A DNA stretch of 64,000 nt from Ficedula albicollis (Eukaryota > Chordata > Aves > Passeriformes > Muscicapidae), in the NCBI RefSeq assembly GCF_000247815.1, contig NC_021681.1, positions 21,588,442-21,652,441 on the forward strand. Reading direction: 5' to 3'. The first letter of the stretch is position 1, and each line of letters opens with the position of its first letter. Of this stretch, positions 48,787 to 60,397 are shown one piece after another. The position numbers were made by a program, and so were the translations under genes. Under the pieces are notes generated by a model. It was given only the letters and a program-made list of their open reading frames with translations. It had not been told where the DNA came from and did no database searches.

Positions 48787-50508
48787 GTGCTGTGCTGATT
48801 TAACAGTGTCACTGTGTTCTGTGAAAAGCTTAAGATAGCTCTTTTATCACCAGTTGGAACACCAGTGACTTGAAATTAGTTGTATACATGTAGGGGAAAA
48901 CAGACTGTCTGTCCCTCTGCCAGAACAAACAACTCATCTTCATCTGACTGCATGGAGTAGGGGTAAGCAATCCGTAAGGAGGAAGAAGTTTTAGGATCTT
49001 AATAACTGTGGGATGGCTGACTCAGCTTTTTGACATTCTGGTTTAAAAAAAAAAAATTAAAAATCATATAATCTGTACAATCCCATCAGCTGAACAGCAA
49101 ACTAGCTCTGCAAGCAGCAAACCTCAGCCCCCCGTAAGAGCTCAGGTCTGTGTCTCCTTTTAGTGAGGCTCAGAAAGGTAGTGTGAGAAGGCAAGGTGAA
49201 TTATTTGGGTTAGTTTTTATGCCTGGGTTTGTTTTATGAGGCACACAGTTGTGCTAAGGAAAGAGGTGTAAATCCTTGGGGCTGGGGATAGCAGCTGCCT
49301 GCCTCCTGCCCACACCTGCCACTGCTACCTGCCTGTGCATCCTGCCTATGCCTCCTCCTGGGAAAACAGGAAAGTTTATTTTCTGTCTCTATCCTAATTG
49401 TTTCAGTTTTTCTAAACTGAAAAAAAAAAAAAAAAATCAGTTCTAGTAAAAAAACCCAAACAAATCTGTTGTCATAGCAACAGAACCTCCCCACCCACCT
49501 GTGATCAGAGAATCCTCAGGGCCCACCAGCAGGGACAGGGATGGACAGGCAGTGCTCCCCCAGATGGGGAGGTTCATTTTGCACCATGATTTCAGGAGCT
49601 GCTGGCTCACAGCCCACTGACCACCCAGGGGCTGCAGAGCACTGATCCCAAAACCCAGTGCCAGGTGGACACACGGCCCAGGACTAGGAATGAAATGGGA
49701 AAATGAATGAAATTGGATCTGGTTTTCCCCATGTGGAAAGGATCCAAGAGCTTCTGATGGTTTGTGACTTCCATCCCCAGAAGTGCAGCACTTCTGGGAG
49801 CACTTCATAAACCTGGCCTAGGAAAGCAGCTCTGGGTAGTGCTGGCATCAGCCAAAGCCCAGAAGAAAGCCCACATGGTCTATTATTTTTTATGGCACCA
49901 ACGCACAATGTTAGTCCATGTCTAAAATTTACCAAACCTTATCTCTGTGCCACACATATTCTTTATCACCTGAAGCTGTCAAACAGCAGCTTGATCAGAC
50001 AGGATCCCACCAGAGGCAAGAGGAAGCCTTCAACTCCAGTGTTTCCACAGAAGTAAACCCAAACTGTGAGAGCACAAGGCTTGTCCCTAACTCAGGGAGC
50101 AGAGCAAGTCCAGAGCAAGCATGGACTGTGTCCCTCTGGATGTTTCACTGCATCTCTGTGACCAGCAGCTCCTCCCAGCCATCCCATCCCTTCCCCAAAA
50201 TGCTCCACTGTGAATCCAACACTGGCACAGGTTCTTCCCACACCTCCTGGGATCTGTCCATCACACCCATCCTTAGGGTTTGCTCCCTCCCAGGTAATGG
50301 AAAGCCCAGTCTCACTGGGCTTAGGGAGCTGTTCTCCTGATCCCCTATCTTTTAAAAAGCTCCTGATTTCCCTCTGCATCTCTCAGCTCACGTTTGGAAA
50401 GCAGCTTCTGTGTCCTTAAGTGGCACTTGCCATTAAATGAGAAACGTTTTTTATCATCGCAGACAAATCTCGATAATGTGCAGAAAGTTGTTCCTTGCAT
50501 GCAATCAT
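48787..50508 (+). repeat. 1.72-kb tandem duplication, second unit
   Basis: Starts TGCTGTGCTGATTTAACAG directly after CAATCATG and ends at GCAATCATG, after which unique sequence (GGACAGATAATAATAAAT) begins. Identity with the first unit is about 99.8% by eye. Its start keeps the TGCTGTGCTG seen at the outermost left copy, so the outer left edge of the original segment is probably near 46865. Confidence 0.96.
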
Positions 50509-53500
50509 GGGACAGATAATAATAAATACAATAAGTGTATTCTAAATACAGGAGCAATTTTCGTCATATGAAACTTATTTCTGCTTTCTAGCAATGGGCT
50601 AAAAACCCAGAAACTTCAGCAAGGACAGCAAGTGTAGCCCACCACCAACCTGGGAGGGTTTGGCAGGACAGAAGTGTTTGATAGCAGTTCCCCAATGCAT
50701 TTAAGGCTCACTAGGGAAATGCTCAGAAGGAACTTCTAGTCAGTCCTCTGCAGGAATTAGCAACATCAAAATATTGCACACATATAACAATATTTCGCCC
50801 CATTTTGGGGCTACTTTACACATAAGTCAAACCAGACAGTAGCAATTTCATATCTGCTCAGTATTCTGTTGTTTATCTCCCCTCATGTAATGGTTTCCAA
50901 ATATCTCCATGCCATCAAAGTAATGAGGTTACATGTAATTAGAATATATGAAGGTATTTAAAAATTAAGTGTTATTATTTTGTACAATTTTCAAATAGCA
51001 TAATTGCATTAAAATTACTACCTTCTGCTTGTTTCTGTTATAAACATCACTTTCCTTTTCTCATCTCAGAAGAAAATAAGAAAGGTCATCCAGAAGAGAG
51101 CTATAGCTTATTTTGCATCTCGTATCTCAGGCTCAGTGATATTGTGTTAGAGATCTCTAAATGCCCAGGTGTCTGCATCAGAGCTGATCTGAATAGGAAT
51201 ATTAAAGTTCCTGTTAAACTGAAAAAGCAGAGCCATACTTACCCTTTCCAAACAGGAGTTCTGCACAGGACTGACACCACAGTGCAGTGGCTGTGGCCCT
51301 CTGTTAGTACCACTTACTGCAGATCCAGGTGGGCTCACTTGAGGTAGATGCACAGGTGATTTTCAGCCATTTCTCTGCCTCTTGATCTTAGTAGCAATTA
51401 GGGCTGAATAGCACAGAAGAGTGAGTTACTCTAATGTGCATAGGCTGTGATTATTCCTGAGGCTCTGCCATCTGCAGAGAAATCCTCCTCTCCCCTCCTG
51501 GGCTTGTCTCCTCTCTCTGCAGCTCAAGGGGAGCAGCCAAGGATTAAGGAGCTGACCTTGAGTCCTGCCCTCATGGATTTCCCACTATTCACCATGGTAA
51601 ATGAGCACACACAAACATTTACCAACAACATTAATTCCTTGTCTTCTTTGGAAGTGGAGCACTTTGGTGCATTCCAGAAAACTCTGCCTATTTCTACGCC
51701 CTCACCAATCCATTTTCCTGTCACAGCCCTGCGTGGCTGCTGCTCAGGCTTTGGCTGGGCACAGGCTGTTGGTGTCAGCAGCCGTCACGCACCAGGAGCT
51801 GCCTTTGCTCTGCCAGCACAAGTCCTGAGCATGTCTGGAGATGGGCTGAGATGGTTCAGGAGCCCTGCTCTGCTCCTCACCAGCACATGGAGAAATATAG
51901 CTTATAATTCTGCACCACCAAGTGGCCAGATGGAGCAGAGATTGCAGAACACCTCGGGATCCAGGCTTGCCACATCACCTACATGGGTTTGGCTGTGGAA
52001 CTTCATATTGGCCTGAACTGGCAAATAGGGAAAAAACCACAGGATATAAAGCTCACATCTTCAATGAAGAAAGCTCTTTTTTTTTTTTTTCTGACATTCC
52101 CTAAGGTGTTCCTAAAGGTGTGTTGTCAAAACTGCCTCAGTTCTTATTCAATCACAATTTGCATATTTCAAATTTAGTGGTGGATAGTTCTGTAAATACA
52201 AAGCAAATATTTCTGAATATCAATAAAGTGCTTGTGTCAGAAGTAGGAAGAAAGTACATATCTTTGTTCTTTAGAGATTAATCCCTCCATCTTTAAAAGC
52301 ATATTAAAAAAAGGAAAAAAAGTGGCATTTTCATGCAGAAAGATGCATTACATGGTCTAAATAGGACCTATTTTCCCATTCTTTTGTTCCTTGTGCTCAG
52401 TTGAACTCTTATTCAGTTACTGAAGGTACAAAGAGTGAGGTGTGATGCTGATCAATATTACTTGTCCAAAATCCCCACATGGCAGAGCAACTGAGCCCAT
52501 TGCGTAACATTACACATCACATTTAATACATGATATTGATTTGTGACAGGGCAGGGAGTGGTCCCTCATTCTGGTTTGGGAATATCAGTCCATGTATTGG
52601 GAGATTTCTTTTCTCAAAATGTTAATGAGTTTGAGTCACTGTCTGAGGATCTTTAATAATAATTTCATAAATGGTATTTCCTTAAGTAAATATTTTCCTT
52701 AAATCTGATTTCAGACTGTCTCACTGGTTCATCAGTCTCTTAGTGGAAATCTTTGTTGCCTGGATTTCCATGGGCCATATGGAAAGGTGTTCACCAGGAA
52801 TCAGGACTCTAGCTCAGTGCTTTAAGCCTTCATGTATTTCAGAGGGAGACAGGCTTTTAACTTTCCTAAACATCTCAATGGGTCCTTTGGGTTTTGAGAG
52901 TTTAGGTCCCTAAGTATTTTTCAGTGCCCAGCCCTGTAATCATATTCAGACAGGATAATTTCACCTGTGTCCATGCCTCTGGAAATTCATAGTTCCAGAG
53001 GTCTCACAGGTCACTTTTGTTCAGTGCCTTGAGCCTTGGAGACCTTCAGCCAAAAGTCTCTGACTTGGGTGCTTTTGGGGTTGGACACAGGCCATACACA
53101 CAGAGCCTTAATCCTTGTGTTTCTTTTGAAAGTAGAATTTTCTAAGTAGTGGAATTTTCCTTCATAAGCCCTGAGGTCACAGTAGCAGGCATTGGTCCTG
53201 ACCTATGTGTGTTCCCTGTGGCATGGAATTGAGAAGCAAAACTGGGATGGAGGCATCAGAAGGCTCAGGGAGGGTTTGTGTATGTGCCTCACCATTCCTG
53301 ATGCACTGCAGAGCAGTACAGGGAAACCTGTCAGGGATAACAGCAGATGTTGAAAAACCAAACACGAATGCCAGAAATGTAAGTGTGCTTCTGATTATTT
53401 AAATAAGGACAAATTAAGAAGGAAGAATAAAGAGAAAAGGCATTTAACTGGAGTGCAGCAATGCCTGGAGACTTCAGCCACGATCAGAGTGGCATTGTGC

Positions 53501-53930
53501 TGTGCAGGCTGTGAAGGATTAGCAAATGATTGAGCCGGGGGGACTCACACACCAAATCAGTAAATCAGTGAAATATGAGTGTCTGCATTTCACAGCTGAT
53601 GCTGAGAAACAGCAAAAGACGAAGCAACTTGTCCAAGGATTGGTGCCAGGTTTGTCCAGAGCTCTGTGCACCTCTGGGAGCAGCGCTGGGAGAAGCAAGC
53701 CTTGGTTCAGGGTTAAGGACCCTGACAGTTTTAACCTTTGGAACGACAGTCAAGACAGCAATATAACTATGGGATCCCAGATTGTAAATGACCACTTGTA
53801 AATGGCCTCTGACTGCAAAAAAGTAGAAGGTTTCAGCACTTCAGACTGGCTTCTATTTGGATTGGAAATCCCTTATTTCTGTCGAGGTGGCTGCAGGAGC
53901 AACCACCACTCAGTGCTGTGGACCAGCACT
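50509..53930. other. Single-copy noncoding DNA
   Basis: No gene or mobile element is recognised. The largest frame, 189 aa at 51447-52016, is overlapped by others in both orientations and shows no domain. A T run lies at 52077-52091. 52740-53110 may be an old, unidentified repeat but nothing specific can be named. Confidence 0.55.
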
Positions 53931-54026
53931 GCCACTGCCATGGGAGCTGGAAGCTTTGCAGTGGACCAAAGGCATGGTGCCACTGCCATGGGAGCTGGAA
54001 GCTCTGCAGTGGACCAAAGGCATGGA
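53931..54026. repeat. 48-bp tandem duplication, two copies
   Basis: Copies at 53931-53978 and 53979-54026 both contain GCCACTGCCATGGGAGCTGG and GCAGTGGACCAAAGGCATGG. One clear difference (GCTTTGC/GCTCTGC). Period divisible by three, so frames on both strands repeat the same peptide. Confidence 0.94.
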
Positions 54027-54384
54027 ATAACAGGACACATCCATTCAGCCTTCCCTCATACTGTGCTTCAGGGTTATTTCTTGCTTGCAGCTCAGGACAC
54101 ACTGAAGGTCTTTCCTCAAAACCATCAGCAGCTCCAGCAGGCAAAGCTGGGTGCTTTGCTCACCTCCTCTGCTTCATCCACAGGGTCCATATGTCATTCC
54201 TGAGATTAAACCCTGGCTCCTCTTGGAGCCCACGAGCAGTTTGCCAATTACGTTCAAGGCAATGAGGATTTCATCCTTTGTTCATCCTGTGCCGGCTGGG
54301 CTAACGATGTTCAATTAGAAGCTGCTCTTTGTTCTAGCGCAGTCAAGAGGATTCTTGCCAATGATTTGAATGAGCATTGGATAA
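54027..54384. other. Unique noncoding DNA
   Basis: No feature is recognised. The last 100 bases are AT-rich and lead into the ancient-repeat remnant. Confidence 0.5.
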
Positions 54385-54500
54385 AGCTTATGGCTAAATC
54401 CAGTCCTTATGCAAAAATCCATGGATTCTACTGAATTGCTTTTCTCCCAGTGAAATTAATGGAAACTGTATGAGAACATCTAAGGGAAGATTTAGTTCCT
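54385..54500. repeat. Possible ancient amniote repeat remnant
   Basis: AAATCCAGTCCTTATGCAAA, then TCCCAGTGAAATTAATGG, then GGAAGATTTAGTTCCTG resemble the palindromic 'aatccagcccttatgcaaaactcccattgacttcaatggg' word of an old sauropsid repeat, recalled in part from memory. The match is diverged. Family name is not claimed. Confidence 0.35.
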
Positions 54501-54539
54501 GTTTGTAACAATATGTTACCCCCTGATACTGGGCCTGTT

Positions 54540-55000
54540 TGGAATGTTTATTGTTAAATCCACGTATTTTTGGTTATATCTCATTAAGAACACAATACAG
54601 CCTTGGAAAGTACATTCTGAAAGGGTATTACAACCGGATTGGGATTACTGCTTGTGAGAGACTTGTAACTAGGGGGAAATTTCAAATTCAATTTACAGTA
54701 ATGTCAAACCACAATTAATATATAGGCAATGATAAGGGGAACATGCAAGAGTACACATTGATAGCACTACATCAACAAATAAACTTTTGGAGTAGTAATT
54801 AGGTACACAAGATTATTATATGTTTAATTGACTAAAGCGACAATTTGGAATTACATCTAGTCACATTTAATTGGATTTGGAATCTCTAGAGGAAAGGAAA
54901 CAGAAAGCAGAGTAGAGAGGCAGCCATAAAAGCAAACTGATTTTCTAAAGTCTGTTAAGACTCTGCATTAATATCCTTTGCACAATACTTTTTTAATATC
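54540..55000. promoter_or_regulatory. Candidate conserved noncoding element (A)
   Basis: Repeat-free AT-rich DNA with dense homeodomain-type cores: CACAATTAATATATAG, AGTAGTAATTAGGTAC, GTTTAATTGACTAAAG and CATTTAATTGG, with a few CpGs such as ACAACCGGATTGGG. The texture is typical of deeply conserved vertebrate enhancers. Confidence 0.42.
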
Positions 55001-55499
55001 CCTCAGCCTAGAAAGAGCAATGCAATGATTGTCACAGACAGAGGGTGTACTCAATTAGGTGACAAGACAGCTGATTACTTTTAGTTTGGGGTAGGTTTTA
55101 AGCTATAGTTTAAACAAAGGTGAACTCCAAGTTTGCCATAGACAAGTGATATTCCAACACTGCCAAAACACAGGGTATTGTACATGTTGATGCTGTCCTA
55201 GAAGGAAATAATTAAATATAAGATATTTCATCCCCAAGTACTTTAAAGGAAAAAAAGAAAAGCCTGCCTAAAATACTGTATAGTATCCATTAATATTTGC
55301 TTAGAGCAAAATACTGAAAAGTTATTAAAATAAAATGTCGCATTTTGTCAGATAGTTTAAAAAATTCACCAATTCTTGTCTTAAGGCTGGACAAAGACTG
55401 AGAGTTATGTGTAATCTTTTGGTAAAAAACTCATGCTGCACTCTTGTAATCCCACCTGCATTAAATATTGCTATATGCATCCTTCCCTCCCTGGCCACT
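55001..55499. other. AT-rich noncoding DNA between two enhancer candidates
   Basis: No feature is recognised. No interspersed repeat is visible, which is itself in keeping with the flanking candidates forming one larger constrained region. Confidence 0.5.
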
Positions 55500-55780
55500 C
55501 ATTTTTTGTGCTTTTGTCACGAGGAGGGCCGTGATTGCTGACTGTACATTCATCATGACAGGGGCACCGTGTGTGCAACAAGCGACCCCATCCATCTGTA
55601 TTGGCAGCTAGAAATTGATAGCCCAATGAGGAAGGAGGTGCTTATCTCACTGTTAAGATCAAAATGAAGGATTGCTGCTTAAAAGACTGCCGACAAAGGC
55701 AGCTCTTGGGCATATCAATCAACAGGACACCATACAGTACCACCGTATTTGTAATGAAGGAGATTTTCTTGGACTAATTG
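55500..55780. promoter_or_regulatory. Candidate conserved noncoding element (B)
   Basis: Repeat-free sequence with an unusually high number of retained CpGs for this window (GTCACGAGGAGGGCCGTG, CACCGTG, CAAGCGACC, TGCCGACAAAGG, ACCACCGTATTTG). It also carries homeodomain/PBX-like words (TATCAATCAACAGG, TTGATAG). CpG retention within methylated, AT-rich DNA is a classic sign of constraint. Confidence 0.45.
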
Positions 55781-57582
55781 TAAGGGCAAAATTCAAGGTT
55801 GTTAACCCTTGACTCATACTTCAATTTTATGGAGTGCCATAAAATTTAATTCCTGATACTGTATAGCCCCCTAAGCTATTTTTTGTGAAGTCTTCCTACC
55901 ATAGTGACACTTCCCTCTCGCAATTTGCATGGTACTAATCCTCTGACACCTTTCCAAACTCCTCAACTGGAAGGGGAGCAAAAAATGGCTGTAACAAATG
56001 ATCTCAGAGGAACCTGCAGTGCTCTGTGAAGGATGAGTAGGCAAGACCCCACTCTACCAAGATTACTGATGTGAGGAGTAGAGCATTGACTTTAATGAGA
56101 CTCATGCCTTGAGTGATACTCATTTAGGATGGCTGTTCAGCCCCATCAGCACAAATTCAAGTTGGAGGGTACTTCCTTCTACTTGAATTTCTACTCCTTC
56201 CTGAGGAGTAAATTTTGTGGTAAATGGATCCTTTATTTGGAAAGGCTCATTTCTACAGGAGTTTGCCACCACCAGTGAAGACCCCAGAGGAATGTGCAGC
56301 ATTTGGGCCTCAGGTGGTGGAGAACCCTCCTGCCTCCTAAAATGGACCTGGTCCTCAGGCTCTCTTTTTCCATACAAAGAATTTAAGGATTCTAGGAACA
56401 GTATATGCCCCATGCAACAAAATGTCAGGGTTTGATTCTGATCCCATTTATTTTAGCTTATTCTGTGAGAACACCTGTTATATCTGTACTGAATGTGAAG
56501 TGGTGCAAAATATGTCTGACATAAGCCACAGTAATAGAGATCAGAATGTGATTTTTTAAATCTTCCCTCACATGGCAAATTCTTCCTTTTTCCAACTATT
56601 ATTAGTTGCATTCTTATTGGTAAAAATGGAATAAATCTGAGTCCCAGGAGCTGCTGAATTTCAGTACTGCTGTGAGTGCAAAGTGCATCTAATTCAGAGA
56701 ATTACCCACTGGGCTAGTGTTTGCAGTGCCTGTGAACTTTCGTATGTGCTTTCCAGCAGAGAATTTCTTCTGTATAGAACAGTTTGATTTTTTTTCCCCA
56801 CTGGGTCAGACTCATTTAAAATCTTGAGTTCACAAACACATTTTATGAAGGGGTCATTTCTTCAAATGGAATGTCTTTTCTTGTCTCTTTACACCGGCAT
56901 CCATTGACTTCCCTTCTTGGTGTCATGGACATGAAGCTTCAAAGAATAACCCTTTAAAGGAGGAGCTGTCATAGCTGTCCTCTCCCCCAGGGGCTCAGGC
57001 CATCCTGCTATGCAACAGGGCTGGAAAAGTGGTGTGAAGGACAAGATTCATCCCAGTGCCTCCATGCAGAGCCTAAAGAAGACGCTGTGGTTGGGCTAAG
57101 GTGGGAATGAAGCAGAAGTGAAGGGGGAACTGAACTGCTTCCAGTCATTACCATCATCTGCTAAAGAGAAAGGGCCAAAGGATGTTGGCAGTGGTAGGAC
57201 TCTGGCTGACATATACTCTACTCCAGAGCTCACAGCTCATTTCTCTTCCTGACAGAAAGCTCCTGTGTGGGCCTGGCTGGGCCCCTGTGGTACCAAGAGG
57301 CACCACCTTGGTGTTTGTGCCCTGCTCCCACTCCCTGCCTTTCTCCCAAGTCGCTTTCACCTCCAACTGCAGAAGCTTTGAAACATCAGTAGAGATCAAA
57401 CCATTTGTCTGATCCCCTGCTGCTCACGGTTTTCACCAGGAGACAGGGATTGTTCTGAGATTTTGTGCCTTTTATGGCTGTGCCCGAGCATGGGCTGTAC
57501 CAGGGGTTCAGCAGCACCGAGATGCTGCACACGCAGGAGAGGCAGCTGGGTGCTGCTCCCACTCTGCAGCTCCTGGGGGTAC
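55781..57582. other. Single-copy noncoding DNA
   Basis: No gene is recognised. 56060-56110 (ATTGACTTTAATGAGACTCA) may be another trace of the old sauropsid repeat. 56960-57580 becomes G+C-richer and gives short frames on both strands without domains. Confidence 0.5.
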
Positions 57583-57630
57583 ACCCAGCACCAGTGACAG
57601 CCTTTCACCCAGCACCAGTGACAGCCTTTC
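57583..57630. repeat. 24-bp tandem duplication, two copies
   Basis: ACCCAGCACCAGTGACAGCC followed by TTTC occurs at 57583 and again at 57607. The second copy is perfect over the 24 bp. Confidence 0.95.
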
Positions 57631-58022
57631 CCCTCCCAGAGCTGCTGAGCTCTGTGCTCTCAGCACCAGGGCTGCCCTCAGTGTCACCAGAGCACACAGC
57701 GACAATTATCAGGATGATGCAGCCTGTGACACTGCACTGGGACTTTCCACTGAAGAGAGACTGAGAAGAGGTAGCATAATCTTTTTTTATTAATATTCTC
57801 TCTATTTCATGGTGTAAGAGCTGAAAATAACTTGTCACAACTGTGCATGCTCATGTGCCTTTGTAACCAAAGCAACAGCTATTGATGCACGCGCTTCGTG
57901 CTAACTACTCCTCTGCCCCAGCACTGCCTCACAACCATGAGCAACATTTTCCAAGGAAAAGGGAATACTTAGGGGACAGGATGGTTTGATTTTTCCTTCT
58001 GTGAAGAAAGATTTGTAGGTTA

Positions 58023-58098
58023 AATACGTCACTCTTTGCTTTGATCAGTGGGTCAGGTATAATACATCACTCTTTGCTTTGATCAGTGGGTCAGGTAT
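58023..58098. repeat. 38-bp tandem duplication, two copies
   Basis: AATAC(G/A)TCACTCTTTGC and TTTGATCAGTGGGTCAGG recur with a 38-bp period (58023-58060 and 58061-58098). The only visible change is ACGTCA versus ACATCA, a CpG-to-CpA transition. Confidence 0.95.
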
Positions 58099-59169
58099 AA
58101 AACGGCATTGACTAGTTTTGTTTCTTCATACCATGATTCTTTTCACTGCTGGAAAAGTCTTCTACTTCTGTCATGGCTTCAAAATATTGTACAGACCATT
58201 TGAATCCCTCAGTTGACATCTTTACTGCAAAAAATTCAGGCCCTTAATTCTCATCTGCAAAGCTCTTTAATATTTATTCTACTTCTAAATCACTGTGTTT
58301 TCTTTCCTGATCTATTCCTCGTGCTCAGAGCAGTCTTTATCTTGTATCTCCTCTGGTTTTCTTCTCCTGATATGGGGTTTATGCTTTCCTTTGAACTTCT
58401 CCTATTCCTGACATCAACTGCCAGGAGTCCTCTTTCTTTAAACCACTCTTAAAACTTTCAAATTGTTCCCTCCATTATCAACTTTTGCATATTTCTCCTT
58501 CTTTGGCACTAACCTGTTTCATGTGACTGAGTAGCTCCTCTTAGGCACACTCTAAGGGTTTTTTCTGCTAAATATTTAAGGCCACATGGGCTCATACTAA
58601 TGAATTACCTGACTTTCCGCATAAAAACACCACAGAATTGCCTTCCTGCATTGGTGCCACAAGAGGAAAGCAGAGACTGGTTTTGAGAAAATTACCCAAT
58701 GCCCATTTAAACAGTTTAGGAATTAGAATATTTACCATCACCTAATAGATGATTTGTTGCAAGTTTTTTTCCCTTGTTTTGCCCCAATTTATGGACTGGA
58801 ACCTTACTCATTCAATCTAAACTTCCATCAATTCATATTCTGCATTAATTTCTGAAAGCATAAAGATCCTTTAGCACATCTTACCCTCTCCCTGTATATC
58901 TACCTATGGATCATGATCAAGGCAACTTTAATTATTCTTTTTCATTAGCTTTTTGATTAGCTTTCTTTGATTATCCTCTTAAAAATAAATAATCTATTTT
59001 TGGATCTTCTGTACAGTGATATGCAGTACCTAATATTAATACCCAACTTCCATTCTACTCTGAAACAAAGGTATAATGCCAAGGAGTGGTGGAAAAGTAA
59101 TTTGGAATGGATAATATTATTCAGTAAGTTGGGCCTTTTTCTCTGTTCAAATATTTTATTCTGTGGATT
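58099..59169. other. AT-rich noncoding DNA
   Basis: No gene is recognised. It leads into the left arm of the inverted repeat. A pyrimidine-rich stretch covers about 58260-58520. Confidence 0.55.
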
Positions 59170-59510
59170 GAAAATATACATTCCAAGCTGACATAGCATC
59201 AGATGAATGGGTTTACTTTCATAATCCACTAGAGATATGCACAGAATGATTTGTGTATCAGCTGTTAAATTAAAAATAGATGAATTAAATAGACTTCATT
59301 ACAATAAATAATAATGGAAAAATTAAACGTATTATAGTAAATATCTTTTGAGTGGTAGCAGCAATACAAAGTTTAAACTTACTTATTACTATAGTCATGT
59401 AAGCTCCCCAGCATTTCTTGTCTGCAATGCAATTTCTCAGCTGGTAACAACAAAACAAACAGTGGGCTTGTGACATTTCATCCCACAGAAAGAATCCCAC
59501 TCCAAACTGT
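59170..59510 (+). repeat. 341-bp inverted repeat, left arm
   Basis: This arm begins GAAAATATACATTCCAAGC and ends CACTCCAAACTGT. Its reverse complement is found at 60398-60738 with no gap and 23 mismatches by hand count (about 93% identity). Most differences are transitions. 59379-59463 (85 bp) is identical between the arms. The short frame shared by both arms differs mostly at amino-acid-changing sites, so it is not a conserved coding sequence. Confidence 0.97.
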
Positions 59511-60397
59511 CCAGTTTTACTCACACCTTGGCAAACAATTCCACTGGCTAAAAACTATGCAATATAAGCTGGATGTTTTATTCTGTGAATGAAAATATAC
59601 CACACCCATAAGTTCTGACAATGTCAAAAAAGCCCAATGTTGTCAAACATGGTTGAAAACTTGAAAGTCACAGCCTGACTTCACCAACATCTGGCACTCC
59701 CATCTTAGCATAAAATATTACCTCTTTTATAAATATCTGTCTTAACTCATTAGCACATTAAAAATCGAAATGCTTTCATTGTTCCATTGTGAAAACCATG
59801 TGGCCTATTTTATGCTAAAAGCTGAGCTCTAGCATCCACTCTGCACTTAGGTCCAAAGTCAATCCCACCTAGCCAGAGTCTTAGAATAAATGCCATTGCA
59901 CCAGCCATGATATGTTGCAGAAACCAACAGAACTCCAGGAAAGCATTTCAAAGCTTGTATGTTCTTATCTGAGTGCTTCCATGGCCATCTGTACTCAAAA
60001 GCTTAATTCCAGAATGTAGCCAACAAGTATTTGCTACAGCTCAAATGGAAGCCTTTAATCTGCATTGGAGTAAACTGGGCTTTTAGCTTTAATTCCTGTT
60101 CAGTGTTCTGGGCAAGACTGAGCCACCACAGAGCTGCTCTCAGCACACCAACAATGCAACTTGTGTTTCTGAGAATATTTCTGTCAGCTAAACTCAGCAC
60201 CACAGAGAAAGCCTCCAGCAGCACGTGGAGGGCTGGGTGCCTTCAAACCTTTGCTTTGCACTCTGGTCACTGCTGTGAGCACCAGGGGCTTCCACCCCAA
60301 AAGCCTGGGCTGCTGCAAGCACAGGGCAGCACACAGCTCACCCACTAAAGCAAATTACCCAGCCCTGAGAGGCAGCTGAGCACCTCCAGCACAGTCA
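59511..60397. other. 887-bp spacer between inverted-repeat arms
   Basis: Unique sequence with no recognised gene. Near its left edge (59574-59600) GTTTTATTCTGTGAATG and GAAAATATAC repeat the border sequence that precedes the left arm (about 59151-59179). 60200-60400 is richer in G+C than the arms. Confidence 0.75.

Noticed and set aside
47721..50379. Paired 83-140-aa frames repeated 1722 bp apart
   Set aside because: They recur because the DNA is duplicated. Frames on opposite strands overlap and show no domain.
51447..52016. 189-aa open frame
   Set aside because: Low-complexity composition, overlapped by frames on both strands, no recognisable family.
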